From assembly GCA_964565715.1 (NCBI GenBank), contig CAZMGG010000015.1, positions 1 to 62,297 on the forward strand: a DNA stretch of 62,297 nt, in the 5' to 3' direction. Under the pieces are notes generated by a model. That model ran no database searches and had not been told where the DNA came from. It was given only the letters and a program-made list of their open reading frames with translations. Origin of the DNA: CAZMGG01 sp964565715. GTDB taxonomy: Bacteria > Planctomycetota > UBA1135 > UBA2386. Shown here piece after piece: positions 39,930 through 49,563 of this stretch; within the stretch, counting starts at the first letter, position 1; each line of letters starts with the position of its first letter. Both the position numbers and the translations under genes were made by a program.

Positions 39930-41447
39930 ATGACCCGTGCCAGCACCCTCGCGTTCCTTCCGGTGCTCGCCCTCACCGCCCTGCTGCCGGCCCAGGCGCC
40001 GCCGCAGTTCCTCGACGTCGGCACAACGGCGCTGCCACGGGAGGCGACGGTCACCGAGGACGTGGCGCTCGGCGACCTGGATGGCGACGGTGATCTCGAC
40101 CTCGTGCTGGCGACCATCGCCGGCGCCAGGCTCTACCGGAACGACGGCCGGGGCAACTTCCGCGACGAGACCGCGGCGCTGCCGGTCCGACTCGGGCAGC
40201 GGACCGCGGTGGCGCTCGGCGACGTCGACGGCGACGGTGACCGCGACATCGTGCTCGGCGCGGCCAACGCGCCCGACCTGCTGTTCGTGAACCTCGGCGG
40301 CTTCGCCTTCGCCGACCGGTCCGTCAACCTGCCGGCGCGGGCGCAGGGCACGCAGTCGCTGGCGCTTGCCGACGTCGATGGCGACGGTGACCTCGACCTG
40401 TTCCGCGGCGAACGGGTCGGCGAGGTGCGGCTCCTGCGCAACAACGGCGCCGGCGTGTTCGTGCTGGATCCGGCGGCGATGCCGGTCTCCGGCCAGCCGG
40501 TGATCCGCGAGGCGCTGGTGCCGGTCGATCTGGATCGCGACGGCGACCTCGACCTGATCGGCGGCGACAGCATCTTCGTCGCCGGCGTGCGGTTCTACCG
40601 CAACAACGGTGCTGGCGTGTTCACCGATGCCACCGCGCAGGTGCTGGCGGTGGCGGCGGGCATGGACAGCCGTGCGGTGGCGGTGGCGGACTACGACGGC
40701 GACGGCGATCTCGACATCGTGACGGCCACCTCGCTGGGCGGCGGGCGGCTCCTGCGCAACGACAACGGCGTGTTCGTCGACGCCACCATCGGCCGGCTGC
40801 CGGCGTTGGGGCTGACGGCACTGGCGGTGGTGGCGGGGGACTTCGACGAGGACGGCGACCAGGACCTGCTGTTCGGCATGAGCAGCGCGTTCGTCGCCGC
40901 GCCGGACCGGCTGCTGCTGAACGACGGCCAGGGGCGCTTCACCGACGCGAGCGCGAGCCGGTTGTCGGCACAGCCGAGCGTGGCGTCGACGCTGGCGGTG
41001 GGGGATCTGGATGGCGACGGCGATCTGGACGTGGTGGTCGGCACCGGGGTGAGCACGTCGGGCGCGCCGGAGCAGCTCTACCGGAACCGGCATCGCGACC
41101 TGCAGACCGTGCAGCAGCCGGTGCTGGGTGGCGGGCTGGGGCTGCGGGCGATCTGGCGGCCGGGCTACGGCGGCGGCGTCGGCGTGGTGCTGCCGGTGCT
41201 GGCGGAAGCCCTGGCGGCGCGGCCGGTGATGGTGCCGTTCGGGCGGGTGTGGATCGAACCGCAGGGCGCCGTGGCGCTGCCGTGGCTCGTGGTGCAGCCG
41301 CAGAGCGGCGTCGGGACGGTGGTACAGCCGGTGCCGAACGATCCGGTGCTGGTCGGGCTGCAGGTGTTCGGCCAGGCGTTGGTGCTGGACCTGTTCGGTG
41401 CGGTACCGGGCCGGCTGACCGGGTTCACCGCGGACGTGGTGCGGTAG
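39930..41447 (+). CDS. Secreted FG-GAP/VCBS repeat protein
   Basis: A 505-residue exported protein; ATG at 39930 starts the signal peptide 'STLAFLPVLALTALLPAQA'. Repeated calcium-loop blades 'LGDLDGDGDLDLVLA', 'LGDVDGDGDRDIVLG', 'LADVDGDGDLDLFRG', 'VADYDGDGDLDIVTA' and 'VGDLDGDGDLDVVVG' form a beta-propeller of the FG-GAP/VCBS type. Each blade ends in 'LYRN/LLRN' with a following 'GVF.D' strand. The C-terminal 110 residues resemble the shared module with weak terminal motif. TAGCAT at 39893-39898 may be its -10. Probable surface binding protein. Confidence 0.83.
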   Translation: MTRASTLAFLPVLALTALLPAQAPPQFLDVGTTALPREATVTEDVALGDLDGDGDLDLVLATIAGARLYRNDGRGNFRDETAALPVRLGQRTAVALGDVDGDGDRDIVLGAANAPDLLFVNLGGFAFADRSVNLPARAQGTQSLALADVDGDGDLDLFRGERVGEVRLLRNNGAGVFVLDPAAMPVSGQPVIREALVPVDLDRDGDLDLIGGDSIFVAGVRFYRNNGAGVFTDATAQVLAVAAGMDSRAVAVADYDGDGDLDIVTATSLGGGRLLRNDNGVFVDATIGRLPALGLTALAVVAGDFDEDGDQDLLFGMSSAFVAAPDRLLLNDGQGRFTDASASRLSAQPSVASTLAVGDLDGDGDLDVVVGTGVSTSGAPEQLYRNRHRDLQTVQQPVLGGGLGLRAIWRPGYGGGVGVVLPVLAEALAARPVMVPFGRVWIEPQGAVALPWLVVQPQSGVGTVVQPVPNDPVLVGLQVFGQALVLDLFGAVPGRLTGFTADVVR

Positions 41448-41456
41448 CGCCCGGCC

Positions 41457-42776
41457 TCATCGTCGCAGCCAGCGCCAAGCCCGCGGCGCCAGGGCCAGCA
41501 GGACTGCCGCGCCGATCGCCACCAGACCGGCCACGTGCGCCTCCCGTTCCAGGGCCACGGCGAGGATCACCGTGCCCAGCGCGCCCACCACCGGCAGCAC
41601 CGGCACGCGGCCGATGGCGCCCGGCACGCGGAACGGTCGCTTGCGTTGTGGTGCGCGGAGGCGCAGGACGATCAGCGCCGCATGGACGGCGAAGAAGGCG
41701 ATCAGCGAGGCCAGGGAAGACAGGCTGGCCACGAGCGGGATGCGGCCCGGCAGGGTCAAGCTTCCCGCGACCACCGCGCAGAGCAGGATGGCTGCCCACG
41801 GCGTCCGCCGGCGTCGCGCCACCTGCCCGAGCCAGGCTGGGATGTCCTGCTCGCGGGCGATGCCGTAGAGCAGGCGGCTCGAGGCGATCAGCGAGCCCAG
41901 CGCCGTGTTGGCCGTGGCGAACAGGGCGATGGCGCCGAGCGCGCGGGCGGCCACCGGCGCCGGTCCGGCCACCGCATCCGCCAGGGGCGCGTCGCTGTCG
42001 GCGAGTGCGGCGGGCTCCAGCAGGGCGACGGCGCCGATCGCCACCGCGACGTAGAGGACGATCGCGGTTCCGAGGCTGAGCAGGATCGCGCGGGGGATGT
42101 CCCGTTCGGGCGCGCGGGATTCCTCGGCCAGGGTGACGATGCTCTCGAAGCCGAGGAACGCGAAGAAGGCCAGGGACGCCGCGCCCACCATGCCGGAGGT
42201 GGGCAGGGCCGCGAGCGCGTCGCCGAAGGCGGGGGAGCCGGTGGCCACGACGACGAGCAGGACGAGGCCCGCCACTTCGATCACCGTGAAGATCGCGTTC
42301 ACCCACGCCGATTCGACGATGCCGAGCAGCGCGACCAGAGCACAGGCTGCGATCAGCGCCGGGGCGACCGTGCGGTCGACGCCGGCGCTCCAGCCGAGCA
42401 GGTCGCGGAGGTAGCCGGCGAACGCGATCGCGACCGTGGCGACCGTGGCGATGCCGGAGATCACCACCAGCAGCGCCACCACCACCGCCAGCAGCCGGAC
42501 CCGCGGCAGGGCCGCTGCGAGGTACACGAACTCGGCGCCGGCCTTCGGCATCATGGTGGCCAGCTCGGCGTAGGAGAGGCCGGTGATCGTCGCGACGATG
42601 CCGGCCAGCAGGAAGCTCTGCCACAGCGCCTCGGCCGCCTCGCCGGCCGCCGCGCCGACCACCGAGTAGATGCCGGCGCCGAGGATCATGCCCAGCGCGA
42701 ACAGCGTGAGCGGCAGCAGCCCCAGCGCTCGCCGGAGGCCGTCTCCATCCGCAGCAGCCGCCGATCGCGTTGGCAT
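41457..42776 (-). CDS. APC-superfamily amino acid permease
   Basis: A 439-residue membrane protein with about 12 transmembrane helices. 'LGMILGAGIYSVVGAAAGEA' is the conserved unwound first helix of amino acid-polyamine-organocation carriers; 'FFAFLGFESIVTLAEESR' is the typical sixth helix and 'TANTALGSLIASSRLLYGIAR' the eighth region. It likely takes up an amino acid by proton or exchange mechanism; substrate unknown. ATG at 42776 is preferred; a TTG at 42797 would add seven residues. A 12-base perfect palindrome (42798-42809) lies just upstream. Confidence 0.87.
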   Translation of the reverse strand: MPTRSAAAADGDGLRRALGLLPLTLFALGMILGAGIYSVVGAAAGEAAEALWQSFLLAGIVATITGLSYAELATMMPKAGAEFVYLAAALPRVRLLAVVVALLVVISGIATVATVAIAFAGYLRDLLGWSAGVDRTVAPALIAACALVALLGIVESAWVNAIFTVIEVAGLVLLVVVATGSPAFGDALAALPTSGMVGAASLAFFAFLGFESIVTLAEESRAPERDIPRAILLSLGTAIVLYVAVAIGAVALLEPAALADSDAPLADAVAGPAPVAARALGAIALFATANTALGSLIASSRLLYGIAREQDIPAWLGQVARRRRTPWAAILLCAVVAGSLTLPGRIPLVASLSSLASLIAFFAVHAALIVLRLRAPQRKRPFRVPGAIGRVPVLPVVGALGTVILAVALEREAHVAGLVAIGAAVLLALAPRAWRWLRR

Positions 42777-42797
42777 GTGGGTCGCGGGCAGACGCAA

Positions 42798-42809
42798 CCG
42801 GCATGCCGG
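42798..42809. promoter_or_regulatory. 12-base perfect palindrome upstream of the permease
   Basis: CCGGCATGCCGG lies 22 bases upstream of the permease ATG. It could be an operator; in GC-rich DNA it may also be chance. Confidence 0.2.
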
Positions 42810-42881
42810 AGGGCGTGAGGCAGATCGAACTGAGGTGGGAGTCTCGGCAGTCGGGATGCCGGTCGCGGCGCCGCCGTTCCC

Positions 42882-43208
42882 CTACAGCGTGATCACCTTC
42901 CCCGCCTTGCCCAGCTCCCGCACGATCGCGTCCATGTCGGCCACCTTGCCCACCGCCGGCACGATCCCGTAGTGCTGCAGGCACGTCCCGCAGGGCACCA
43001 GGTCCACCCCGCGCTCCTCCAGGGCCCGCAGTTCGATCAGCACCGGCGAGCCCTCGGCCACCAGCTTCACGCCGGAGTTGAACAGGACGATCGTGACGTG
43101 CCCCGGCAGGGCGATCGACTTCTTCAGGAACGTCCCCAGGATCCTCTGGCCCAGCGCGCGGTCGCCGTGGCCCATCTGGTCCTGGTTCAACACGAGAACG
43201 GTGTCCAT
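42882..43208 (-). CDS. DsrE/YedF-C-terminal-like sulfur-relay protein
   Basis: A 108-residue protein of the DsrE/DsrF-like fold. 'VLVLNQDQMGHGDRALGQRI' and 'VPCGTCLQHYGI' match the third (DsrE-like) domain of YedF-type proteins linked to sulfur or selenium metabolism; the Cys in PCGTC is the candidate persulfide carrier. It lacks the TusA part that YedF has. Partners are not in the window. It starts with ATG at 43208, divergent from purD. Confidence 0.72.
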   Translation of the reverse strand: MDTVLVLNQDQMGHGDRALGQRILGTFLKKSIALPGHVTIVLFNSGVKLVAEGSPVLIELRALEERGVDLVPCGTCLQHYGIVPAVGKVADMDAIVRELGKAGKVITL

Positions 43209-43283
43209 CGCCGGGATCGTGGGGGACCGGGCCGGGCGGCACAAGGCGGCGGGTGCGTGGTTCCGCCGGCACCGGCTTTTGCC

Positions 43284-43289
43284 TAGGAT
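43284..43289 (+). promoter_or_regulatory. -10-like TAGGAT of purD
   Basis: TAGGAT ends 12 bases before the ATG at 43302; the predicted leader is only about 5-6 bases and no Shine-Dalgarno is present. Confidence 0.4.
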
Positions 43290-43301
43290 CCTCCGCCCCT
43301 C

Positions 43302-44570
43302 ATGAAAGTCCTCGTCGTCGGCGGCGGTGGCCGCGAACACGCCCTGTGCTGGAAGATCGGCCGTTCGCCGCTGGTGACCCGCGTGTTCTGCGCGCCGGGC
43401 AACGCCGGCACCGCCACCGTGGCCGAGAACGTCGACGTCGGCAGCGAGGACATCCCGGGGCTGCGCAAGTTCGCCCTCGACAACAAGATCGACCTCACCG
43501 TGGTCGGGCCGGAGGCGCCGCTGGTGCTCGGGCTCACCGACGAGCTGCGAAAATCCGGCCTGCGGGTGTTCGGGCCCAGCAAGAGCGCCGCCGAGCTCGA
43601 GGGCAGCAAGGCGTTCGCCCGCGAGCTGTGCCGGCGGCACCGCATCCCGTCGCCGCAGTTCTGGGTGTTCGACGACCGGCAGAAGGCCAAGGCGTTCCTC
43701 GACAACCGCGAGGAAGGCCCGATCGTGGTCAAGGCGTCGGGCCTGGCGGCGGGCAAGGGCGTCACCGTGGCGAAGAAGCGCGACGAGGCCAGGGCGGCGA
43801 TCGCCGAGTGCCTGGAGAAGAACCGCTTCGGCCGCGCCGGTCAGACCGTGGTGCTGGAGGAGTTCCTGGAGGGCCCGGAGCTGTCGGTGATCACGCTCAC
43901 CGATGGCCAGACGATCGTGCCGCTGGAGCCGGCCCGCGATCACAAGGCGGTGTTCGACGGCGACCAGGGCCCCAACACCGGCGGCATGGGCGCCTACTCG
44001 CCGGTGAAGCTGCCGCCGCGGGTGCTCGGCCAGATCGAGAGCCAGGTGGTGTTCCCGACGATCCACGCGATGAACCGCGAGGGGCGGCCGTACCAGGGCT
44101 TCCTGTACGCGGGGCTGATGCTGACGGCGCAGGGGCCGCGGGTGCTGGAATACAACTGCCGGCTCGGCGATCCGGAGACGCAGCCGCTGCTGCTGCGGCT
44201 GAAGTCCGACCTGGTGCCGCTGCTGCTGGCGACGGTGGACGGCAAGCTCGCCCAGCAGCAGGCGCCGGAATGGGATCCGCGGGTGGCGGTGGCGGTGATG
44301 GCCTGCAGCAGGGGCTACCCCGGCGACTACCCGAAGGGCGTGCCGATCACCGGCCTCGACCAGGTGACGGTGGGCGACGACCTGCAGGTGTTCCATTCGG
44401 GCACCGCGCGGCAGGGCGGCGAGCTGGTCACCACCGGCGGCCGGGTGCTGGCGGCGACGGCGCTGGGCGCCACGGTGGCCGAGGCCCGCCAGCGGGCCTA
44501 CGCGGCCCTGCAGGTGGTGCGCTTCCAGGGCATGCACTTCCGCACCGACATCGGCCAGCGGGAAGGCTGA
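43302..44570 (+). CDS. purD: PurD, phosphoribosylamine-glycine ligase
   Basis: A 422-residue ATP-grasp enzyme that makes glycinamide ribonucleotide from phosphoribosylamine, glycine and ATP (second step of purine synthesis). 'LVVGGGGREHALCWKI' is the N-terminal loop; 'VVKASGLAAGKGVTVA' is the ATP-grasp site; 'DHKAVFDGDQGPNTGGMGAY' and 'LEYNCRLGDPETQPLL' are the family signatures that bind phosphate and metal. Length is standard. It is divergent from the DsrE-like gene; the other purine genes purL and purQ are in a different operon near 50 kb. Confidence 0.95.
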   Translation: MKVLVVGGGGREHALCWKIGRSPLVTRVFCAPGNAGTATVAENVDVGSEDIPGLRKFALDNKIDLTVVGPEAPLVLGLTDELRKSGLRVFGPSKSAAELEGSKAFARELCRRHRIPSPQFWVFDDRQKAKAFLDNREEGPIVVKASGLAAGKGVTVAKKRDEARAAIAECLEKNRFGRAGQTVVLEEFLEGPELSVITLTDGQTIVPLEPARDHKAVFDGDQGPNTGGMGAYSPVKLPPRVLGQIESQVVFPTIHAMNREGRPYQGFLYAGLMLTAQGPRVLEYNCRLGDPETQPLLLRLKSDLVPLLLATVDGKLAQQQAPEWDPRVAVAVMACSRGYPGDYPKGVPITGLDQVTVGDDLQVFHSGTARQGGELVTTGGRVLAATALGATVAEARQRAYAALQVVRFQGMHFRTDIGQREG

Positions 44571-44616
44571 GGCGCGGACGGGGACGTCGGCGCTGGGGCC
44601 GGGCCGCCGGCTCCGG

Positions 44617-44622
44617 TATCGT
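44617..44622 (+). promoter_or_regulatory. -10-like TATCGT, near-leaderless start of the Fur gene
   Basis: TATCGT ends 8 bases before the GTG at 44631, predicting an almost leaderless mRNA. Confidence 0.35.
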
Positions 44623-44630
44623 GCGTCGCC

Positions 44631-45079
44631 GTGAGCCAGGAACAGTTGCAGACCGTCGCCCAGGAGCTCCGCGGCAAGGGGCTGCGCTGGACGCCGCAGC
44701 GGGCGTTGGTGGTGCGGATGGCGCTGCAGGCCAAGGGCCACTTCACCGCCGAGGAACTGCACGACCAGTGCCGGCAGGAGGACGGCTCGGTGTCCCGGGC
44801 CACGGTCTACCGGACCCTGGCGGTGTTGCACGAGATCGGCGTGGTGGAGGGGCTCGACACCGGCGACGGCGGCCGGCGGTTCGAGCCGATGCTGGACCAG
44901 GAGCACCACGACCACATGGTCTGCACCGGCTGTGGCGTGATCCTCGAGTTCCGCGACGACGCCTTGGAGGCGCGGCAGGAGGCGGCGGCGCGGCGGCATG
45001 GGTTCGCGATCCACAGCCACAGCCTGCGGCTCTACGGCCACTGCAAGGCCTGCCAGCAGAAGACCCGCGGGACGTCCGG

Positions 45080-45083
<4 letters not shown>
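44631..45083 (+). CDS. Fur-family metalloregulator
   Basis: A 150-residue DNA-binding repressor starting with GTG. The winged helix is near 15-85 ('LRWTPQRALVVRMAL', 'VSRATVYRTLAVLHEIGVV'), and the metal/dimer part has 'HHDHMVCTGCG' and a later 'HCKACQQ', giving two CxxC structural zinc pairs. Fur, Zur, PerR and Nur share this layout; the sensed metal or peroxide cannot be decided. Its stop overlaps the ATG of the NtrC-type gene (ATGA), which is an unusual pairing. Confidence 0.85.
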
Positions 45084-46486
<1,403 letters not shown>

Positions 46487-46489
46487 GGC

Positions 46490-47293
46490 TCACGCCCGGC
46501 GCTGCGCCGCCTTCGGCAAGGATTCGCCCAGCAGCACGCTCGGCCGGCGCTTCGGCTTCAGCTGCAGGCCGAACTGGCGCAGCGCGCTCTCGCGGATCGC
46601 CGCCACCGCCTCGTCGACGTCGTCGGTGACCAGGATCCGGTCGAGGTCCTTCTGGTCGATGGTGGCGTTCCGCACCATGCTGTCGCGCAGGAACGTCAGC
46701 AGCGGCTGCCAGTAGTCGGTGCCCATCAGCACCAGCGGGAAGTCGTGGATCTTGCCGGTCTGGATCAGCGTCGCCGTCTCGAACAGCTCGTCCATCGTGC
46801 CGAACCCGCCGGGCATGATGACGAAGGCGTAGCTGTACTTCACCAGCATCACCTTGCGGACGAAGAAGTAGCGGAACTCGAGGAAGCGGTCGAGATACGG
46901 GTTCGGCTCCTGCTCGAACGGCAGCACGATGTTGCAGCCGACCGACAGGCCGCCCACGTCGCGGGCGCCGCGGTTGGCCGCCTCCATGATCCCGGGGCCG
47001 CCGCCGGTCATCACCGTGAAGCCGGCGCGGGCCAGCTCCTGGCCGAGCCGCCGCGCGGTCTGGTAGTGCGGGTTGTCCTCGGGGAAGCGCGCCGAGCCGA
47101 ACACGGTCACGCAGGGCGGCAGGAAGTGCAGCTTGCGGAAGCCCATGATGAACTCGCCGAGGATCCGCAGCGCCAGCAGCAGCTCCCGCCAGCGGCTGCG
47201 CGGCCCTTCCAGGAAGCGGCGCTCGCTCGGCTCGGGGGATCGCTTGCCCCACTGTTCGTTCTCCGGGGTGGGCTCGGCGCGTGGATCGGTCAT
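46490..47293 (-). CDS. LOG-family nucleoside 5'-monophosphate phosphoribohydrolase
   Basis: A 267-residue Rossmann-fold protein. 'TGGGPGIMEAANRGARDVGG' (about 96-115) and 'IMPGGFGTMDELFE' (about 160-173) are the two signature motifs of the LOG/TIGR00730 family, where the PGGxGTxxE motif binds phosphoribosyl. Proven members cleave cytokinin riboside 5'-monophosphates or AMP-type nucleotides. The N-terminal 45-residue extension is charged. It lies head-away from the NtrC gene, separated by 3 bases at the 3' ends, and divergent from the MpaB-family gene. Confidence 0.85.
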   Translation of the reverse strand: MTDPRAEPTPENEQWGKRSPEPSERRFLEGPRSRWRELLLALRILGEFIMGFRKLHFLPPCVTVFGSARFPEDNPHYQTARRLGQELARAGFTVMTGGGPGIMEAANRGARDVGGLSVGCNIVLPFEQEPNPYLDRFLEFRYFFVRKVMLVKYSYAFVIMPGGFGTMDELFETATLIQTGKIHDFPLVLMGTDYWQPLLTFLRDSMVRNATIDQKDLDRILVTDDVDEAVAAIRESALRQFGLQLKPKRRPSVLLGESLPKAAQRRA

Positions 47294-47391
47294 CGGGACG
47301 CCGGTTGTAGGCGGTCAGGCCGGCCTTGCAACCGGTGGCCCGGGGGGCTGCCGGGGGCGACAATCCCGCGACGCCGTCCACCTGACCCGCC

Positions 47392-48267
47392 ATGCCCCGT
47401 TCGCCGGCCCTGACCGAGATCGAGCGCCTCGACCCGCGGGCCGACTGCCAGCGGATCGTGCTGCTGAGCTGCCGGCAGGACTTCCCGTTCGACACGACGC
47501 GGGCCTTGGAGCTGGCCTTGTTCCGCACCTACGGCGTGCCGTCGATCGGCGGCCTGCTGGACAAGACCGGCGAGTTCCGGCGGCGGGCGCAGCAGCGCTA
47601 CGACGACACCGACCTGCTGGTGTCGGAGGTGATGGAGCACGGCTACGACAGCGAGCGGGGGCAGCGGGCGATCGCCAACATCAACCGCCAGCACGGCCGG
47701 TATCCGATCCGGATGGACGACTTCCGCTACGTGCTGTCGACCTTCGTGCTGGAGCCGATCCGCTGGAACGCGGCCTTCGGCTGGCGGGCCTTGACCGGGC
47801 GCGAGCAGGAGGCCTTGTTCTGGTTCTGGCGCGCGGTGGGCGAGCGGATGGGCATCACCGGGGTGCCCGAGGACCTGGCGGCGTTCCGTGTCTGGAGCGA
47901 GGACTATGAGCGGCGGCACTACCGCTACACCGAGGGCGCGGCGCGGGTCGGCGTGGCGACGCGGGAGCTGTTCGCCGGCTGGTTCCCGCGCTGGTTGCGG
48001 CCGCTGGTGCGGAGCGCGGTGCACGGCCTGATCGACGAGCCGCTGCGGCGGGCGTTCGGCATGCCGGCGCCGAACCGGCTGGTGCGGGGCATGGTGATCC
48101 TGGCGCTGCGCGGCCGCGCGCTGGTGCTGCGGCTGCTGCCGAAGCGGCGGCGGCCGGTCCTGCGCACGGCGCGCCGGCTGCGCCGGTCTCCCGCGGGCTG
48201 GGAGATCGAGCGGATCGGTCCGCCGGCAGAGCCTCAGCAATCGCCCGGCGGCAGCACCGACAGGTAG
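47392..48267 (+). CDS. MpaB/rubber-oxygenase-like (DUF2236) protein
   Basis: A 291-residue protein of the ER-bound oxygenase MpaB/latex-clearing-protein family. 'DPRADCQRIVLLSCRQDFPF', 'LALFRTYGVPSIGGLL', 'RYDDTDLLVSEVMEHG' and 'YVLSTFVLEPIRW' are the conserved phrases of this helical family; the His in 'EHG' could be a haem ligand. Members oxidise isoprenoid or fatty substrates; here the substrate is unknown. The C-terminal 60 residues are Arg-rich and hydrophobic, maybe a membrane anchor. Its 3' end overlaps the convergent DinB gene by 34 bases. Confidence 0.78.
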   Translation: MPRSPALTEIERLDPRADCQRIVLLSCRQDFPFDTTRALELALFRTYGVPSIGGLLDKTGEFRRRAQQRYDDTDLLVSEVMEHGYDSERGQRAIANINRQHGRYPIRMDDFRYVLSTFVLEPIRWNAAFGWRALTGREQEALFWFWRAVGERMGITGVPEDLAAFRVWSEDYERRHYRYTEGAARVGVATRELFAGWFPRWLRPLVRSAVHGLIDEPLRRAFGMPAPNRLVRGMVILALRGRALVLRLLPKRRRPVLRTARRLRRSPAGWEIERIGPPAEPQQSPGGSTDR

Positions 48268-48758
48268 GCGCGCCAGGGGCCGACGGCTTCCCGGTGCTGG
48301 AACGCCATCGTCCGCGCGATCTGCGCCAGATGGTTGAGGTCGTGCACCACCCAGGTGGCCAGCAGCTGCCCGAGCGTCACCGGGCCCAGGGCAGGATGCG
48401 TGCCCTGCCGCAGCAGGTCGTCCGGCCCGAGCCGCAGCTCGTCCAGCTCCCGCAGGTTCCGTGTCCGCAGCCGGGCGAACTCGTCGAGCAGGGTGTCGAG
48501 GCCCATGCCTTGGCTCCATTCCCACATGGCGAAGCGGTCGAAGGGCGGGAACGGCACCGCCGGGCCGTGCTGCAGGATCAGACGCGCCCGCGGCAGCCAG
48601 TCGTTCCGCTCGCCCTCGATCAGGTGGCCGAGCACGTCGTAGGGACTGAAGGTGTCCGGACCGGTGTCGCAATGCAGCAGCGCATCGTCGAGGCCCGCGA
48701 GCCACACCCGCAGGATGCCCGGCGTGCGCTCCAGCACCTGTCGTCCGGCCGCGTCCAC
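48234..48758 (-). CDS. DinB-family four-helix metal-binding protein
   Basis: A 174-residue DinB/YfiT-like helical bundle. 'VLGHLIEGERNDWLPRARLI' contributes one His and 'ATWVVHDLNHLAQIART' the HxxxH pair, so the three-histidine metal site of DinB_2 proteins is visible. Some members are thiol S-transferases, others unknown. GTG start at 48758, just 4 bases after purQ, so it is read with the purine genes. Its 3' end overlaps the convergent MpaB-like gene. Confidence 0.82.
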   Translation of the reverse strand: MDAAGRQVLERTPGILRVWLAGLDDALLHCDTGPDTFSPYDVLGHLIEGERNDWLPRARLILQHGPAVPFPPFDRFAMWEWSQGMGLDTLLDEFARLRTRNLRELDELRLGPDDLLRQGTHPALGPVTLGQLLATWVVHDLNHLAQIARTMAFQHREAVGPWRAYLSVLPPGDC

Positions 48759-48762
48759 GCCG

Positions 48763-49563
48763 TCAGGCCTCCGCCGCGGCGACCTTCACCATCGACCGGA
48801 ACAGCGCCATGCCGTCGCCGTCCGCCGGCACCTGGCCCTGGGCCAGCGCCGTGCGGCGCCAGTCGGGCATGTGGGTGCCGAGGTAGGCGCGGTCCGGGTG
48901 CGGCATCATGCCGAGCACGCGGCCGGTGCGGTCGGTGAGGCCCGCCAGGCCCTCGGGCGCGCCGTTCGGGTTCCAGGGATAGCGCTCGGTGGCGTTGCCG
49001 GTCGGATCGACGTAGCGCAGCGCGGCGAAGCCCTCGTCGCGCAGCAGTGCGGCGAGGCCGGCATTGCGCGGCACCAACCGGCCCTCGCCGTGGGCGGCGG
49101 GCCAGCGCAGGGTCAGGCCCTCCTCGAGGAACACGCAGCGCGACTTCTGGCTCTGCAGGGTCACCCAGCGGCACTCGTAGTGGTTGCTGAGGTTGTGGGT
49201 GAGCGTCACCTCTTCCTCGAGGCGGCCCTGGGTGCAGGGCAGCAGCCCGAGGCGCACCAGCACCTGGAAGCCGTTGCAGATGCCGAGCGCCAGCCCGCCG
49301 CGTTCGACGAAGCGCAGGATGCGGTCGCCGAGCCGGTGGCGCATCTCGTTGGCCAGCACGCGGCCGGACGCGATGTCGTCGCCGTAGGCGAAGCCGCCGG
49401 GCACCGCCAGCACGGCGAAGCGGTCGAGCCGGTCCGGCGCGGCCAGCAGCTGGGTGATGTGCACGTAGTCCGGCGCGCCGCCGGCGCGCTGGAAGGCGTG
49501 GAACGTCTCGCGCTCGCAATTGATGCCCGGTGCGCGCAGGATCAGGACCTTGGGGGCGCTCAC
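48763..49563 (-). CDS. purQ: PurQ, glutaminase subunit of FGAM synthetase
   Basis: A 266-residue class I glutamine amidotransferase. 'LILRAPGINCERETFHAF' is the N-terminal purine-family signature, 'VPGGFAYGDDIASGRVLANE' the oxyanion region, 'LALGICNGFQVLVRLGLLP' holds the nucleophile Cys and 'MMPHPDRAYLG' the His-Asp relay. It supplies ammonia to PurL for FGAR to FGAM conversion. The GTG overlaps the purL stop (GTGA). Length is within the family's larger group. Confidence 0.94.
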   Translation of the reverse strand: MSAPKVLILRAPGINCERETFHAFQRAGGAPDYVHITQLLAAPDRLDRFAVLAVPGGFAYGDDIASGRVLANEMRHRLGDRILRFVERGGLALGICNGFQVLVRLGLLPCTQGRLEEEVTLTHNLSNHYECRWVTLQSQKSRCVFLEEGLTLRWPAAHGEGRLVPRNAGLAALLRDEGFAALRYVDPTGNATERYPWNPNGAPEGLAGLTDRTGRVLGMMPHPDRAYLGTHMPDWRRTALAQGQVPADGDGMALFRSMVKVAAAEA

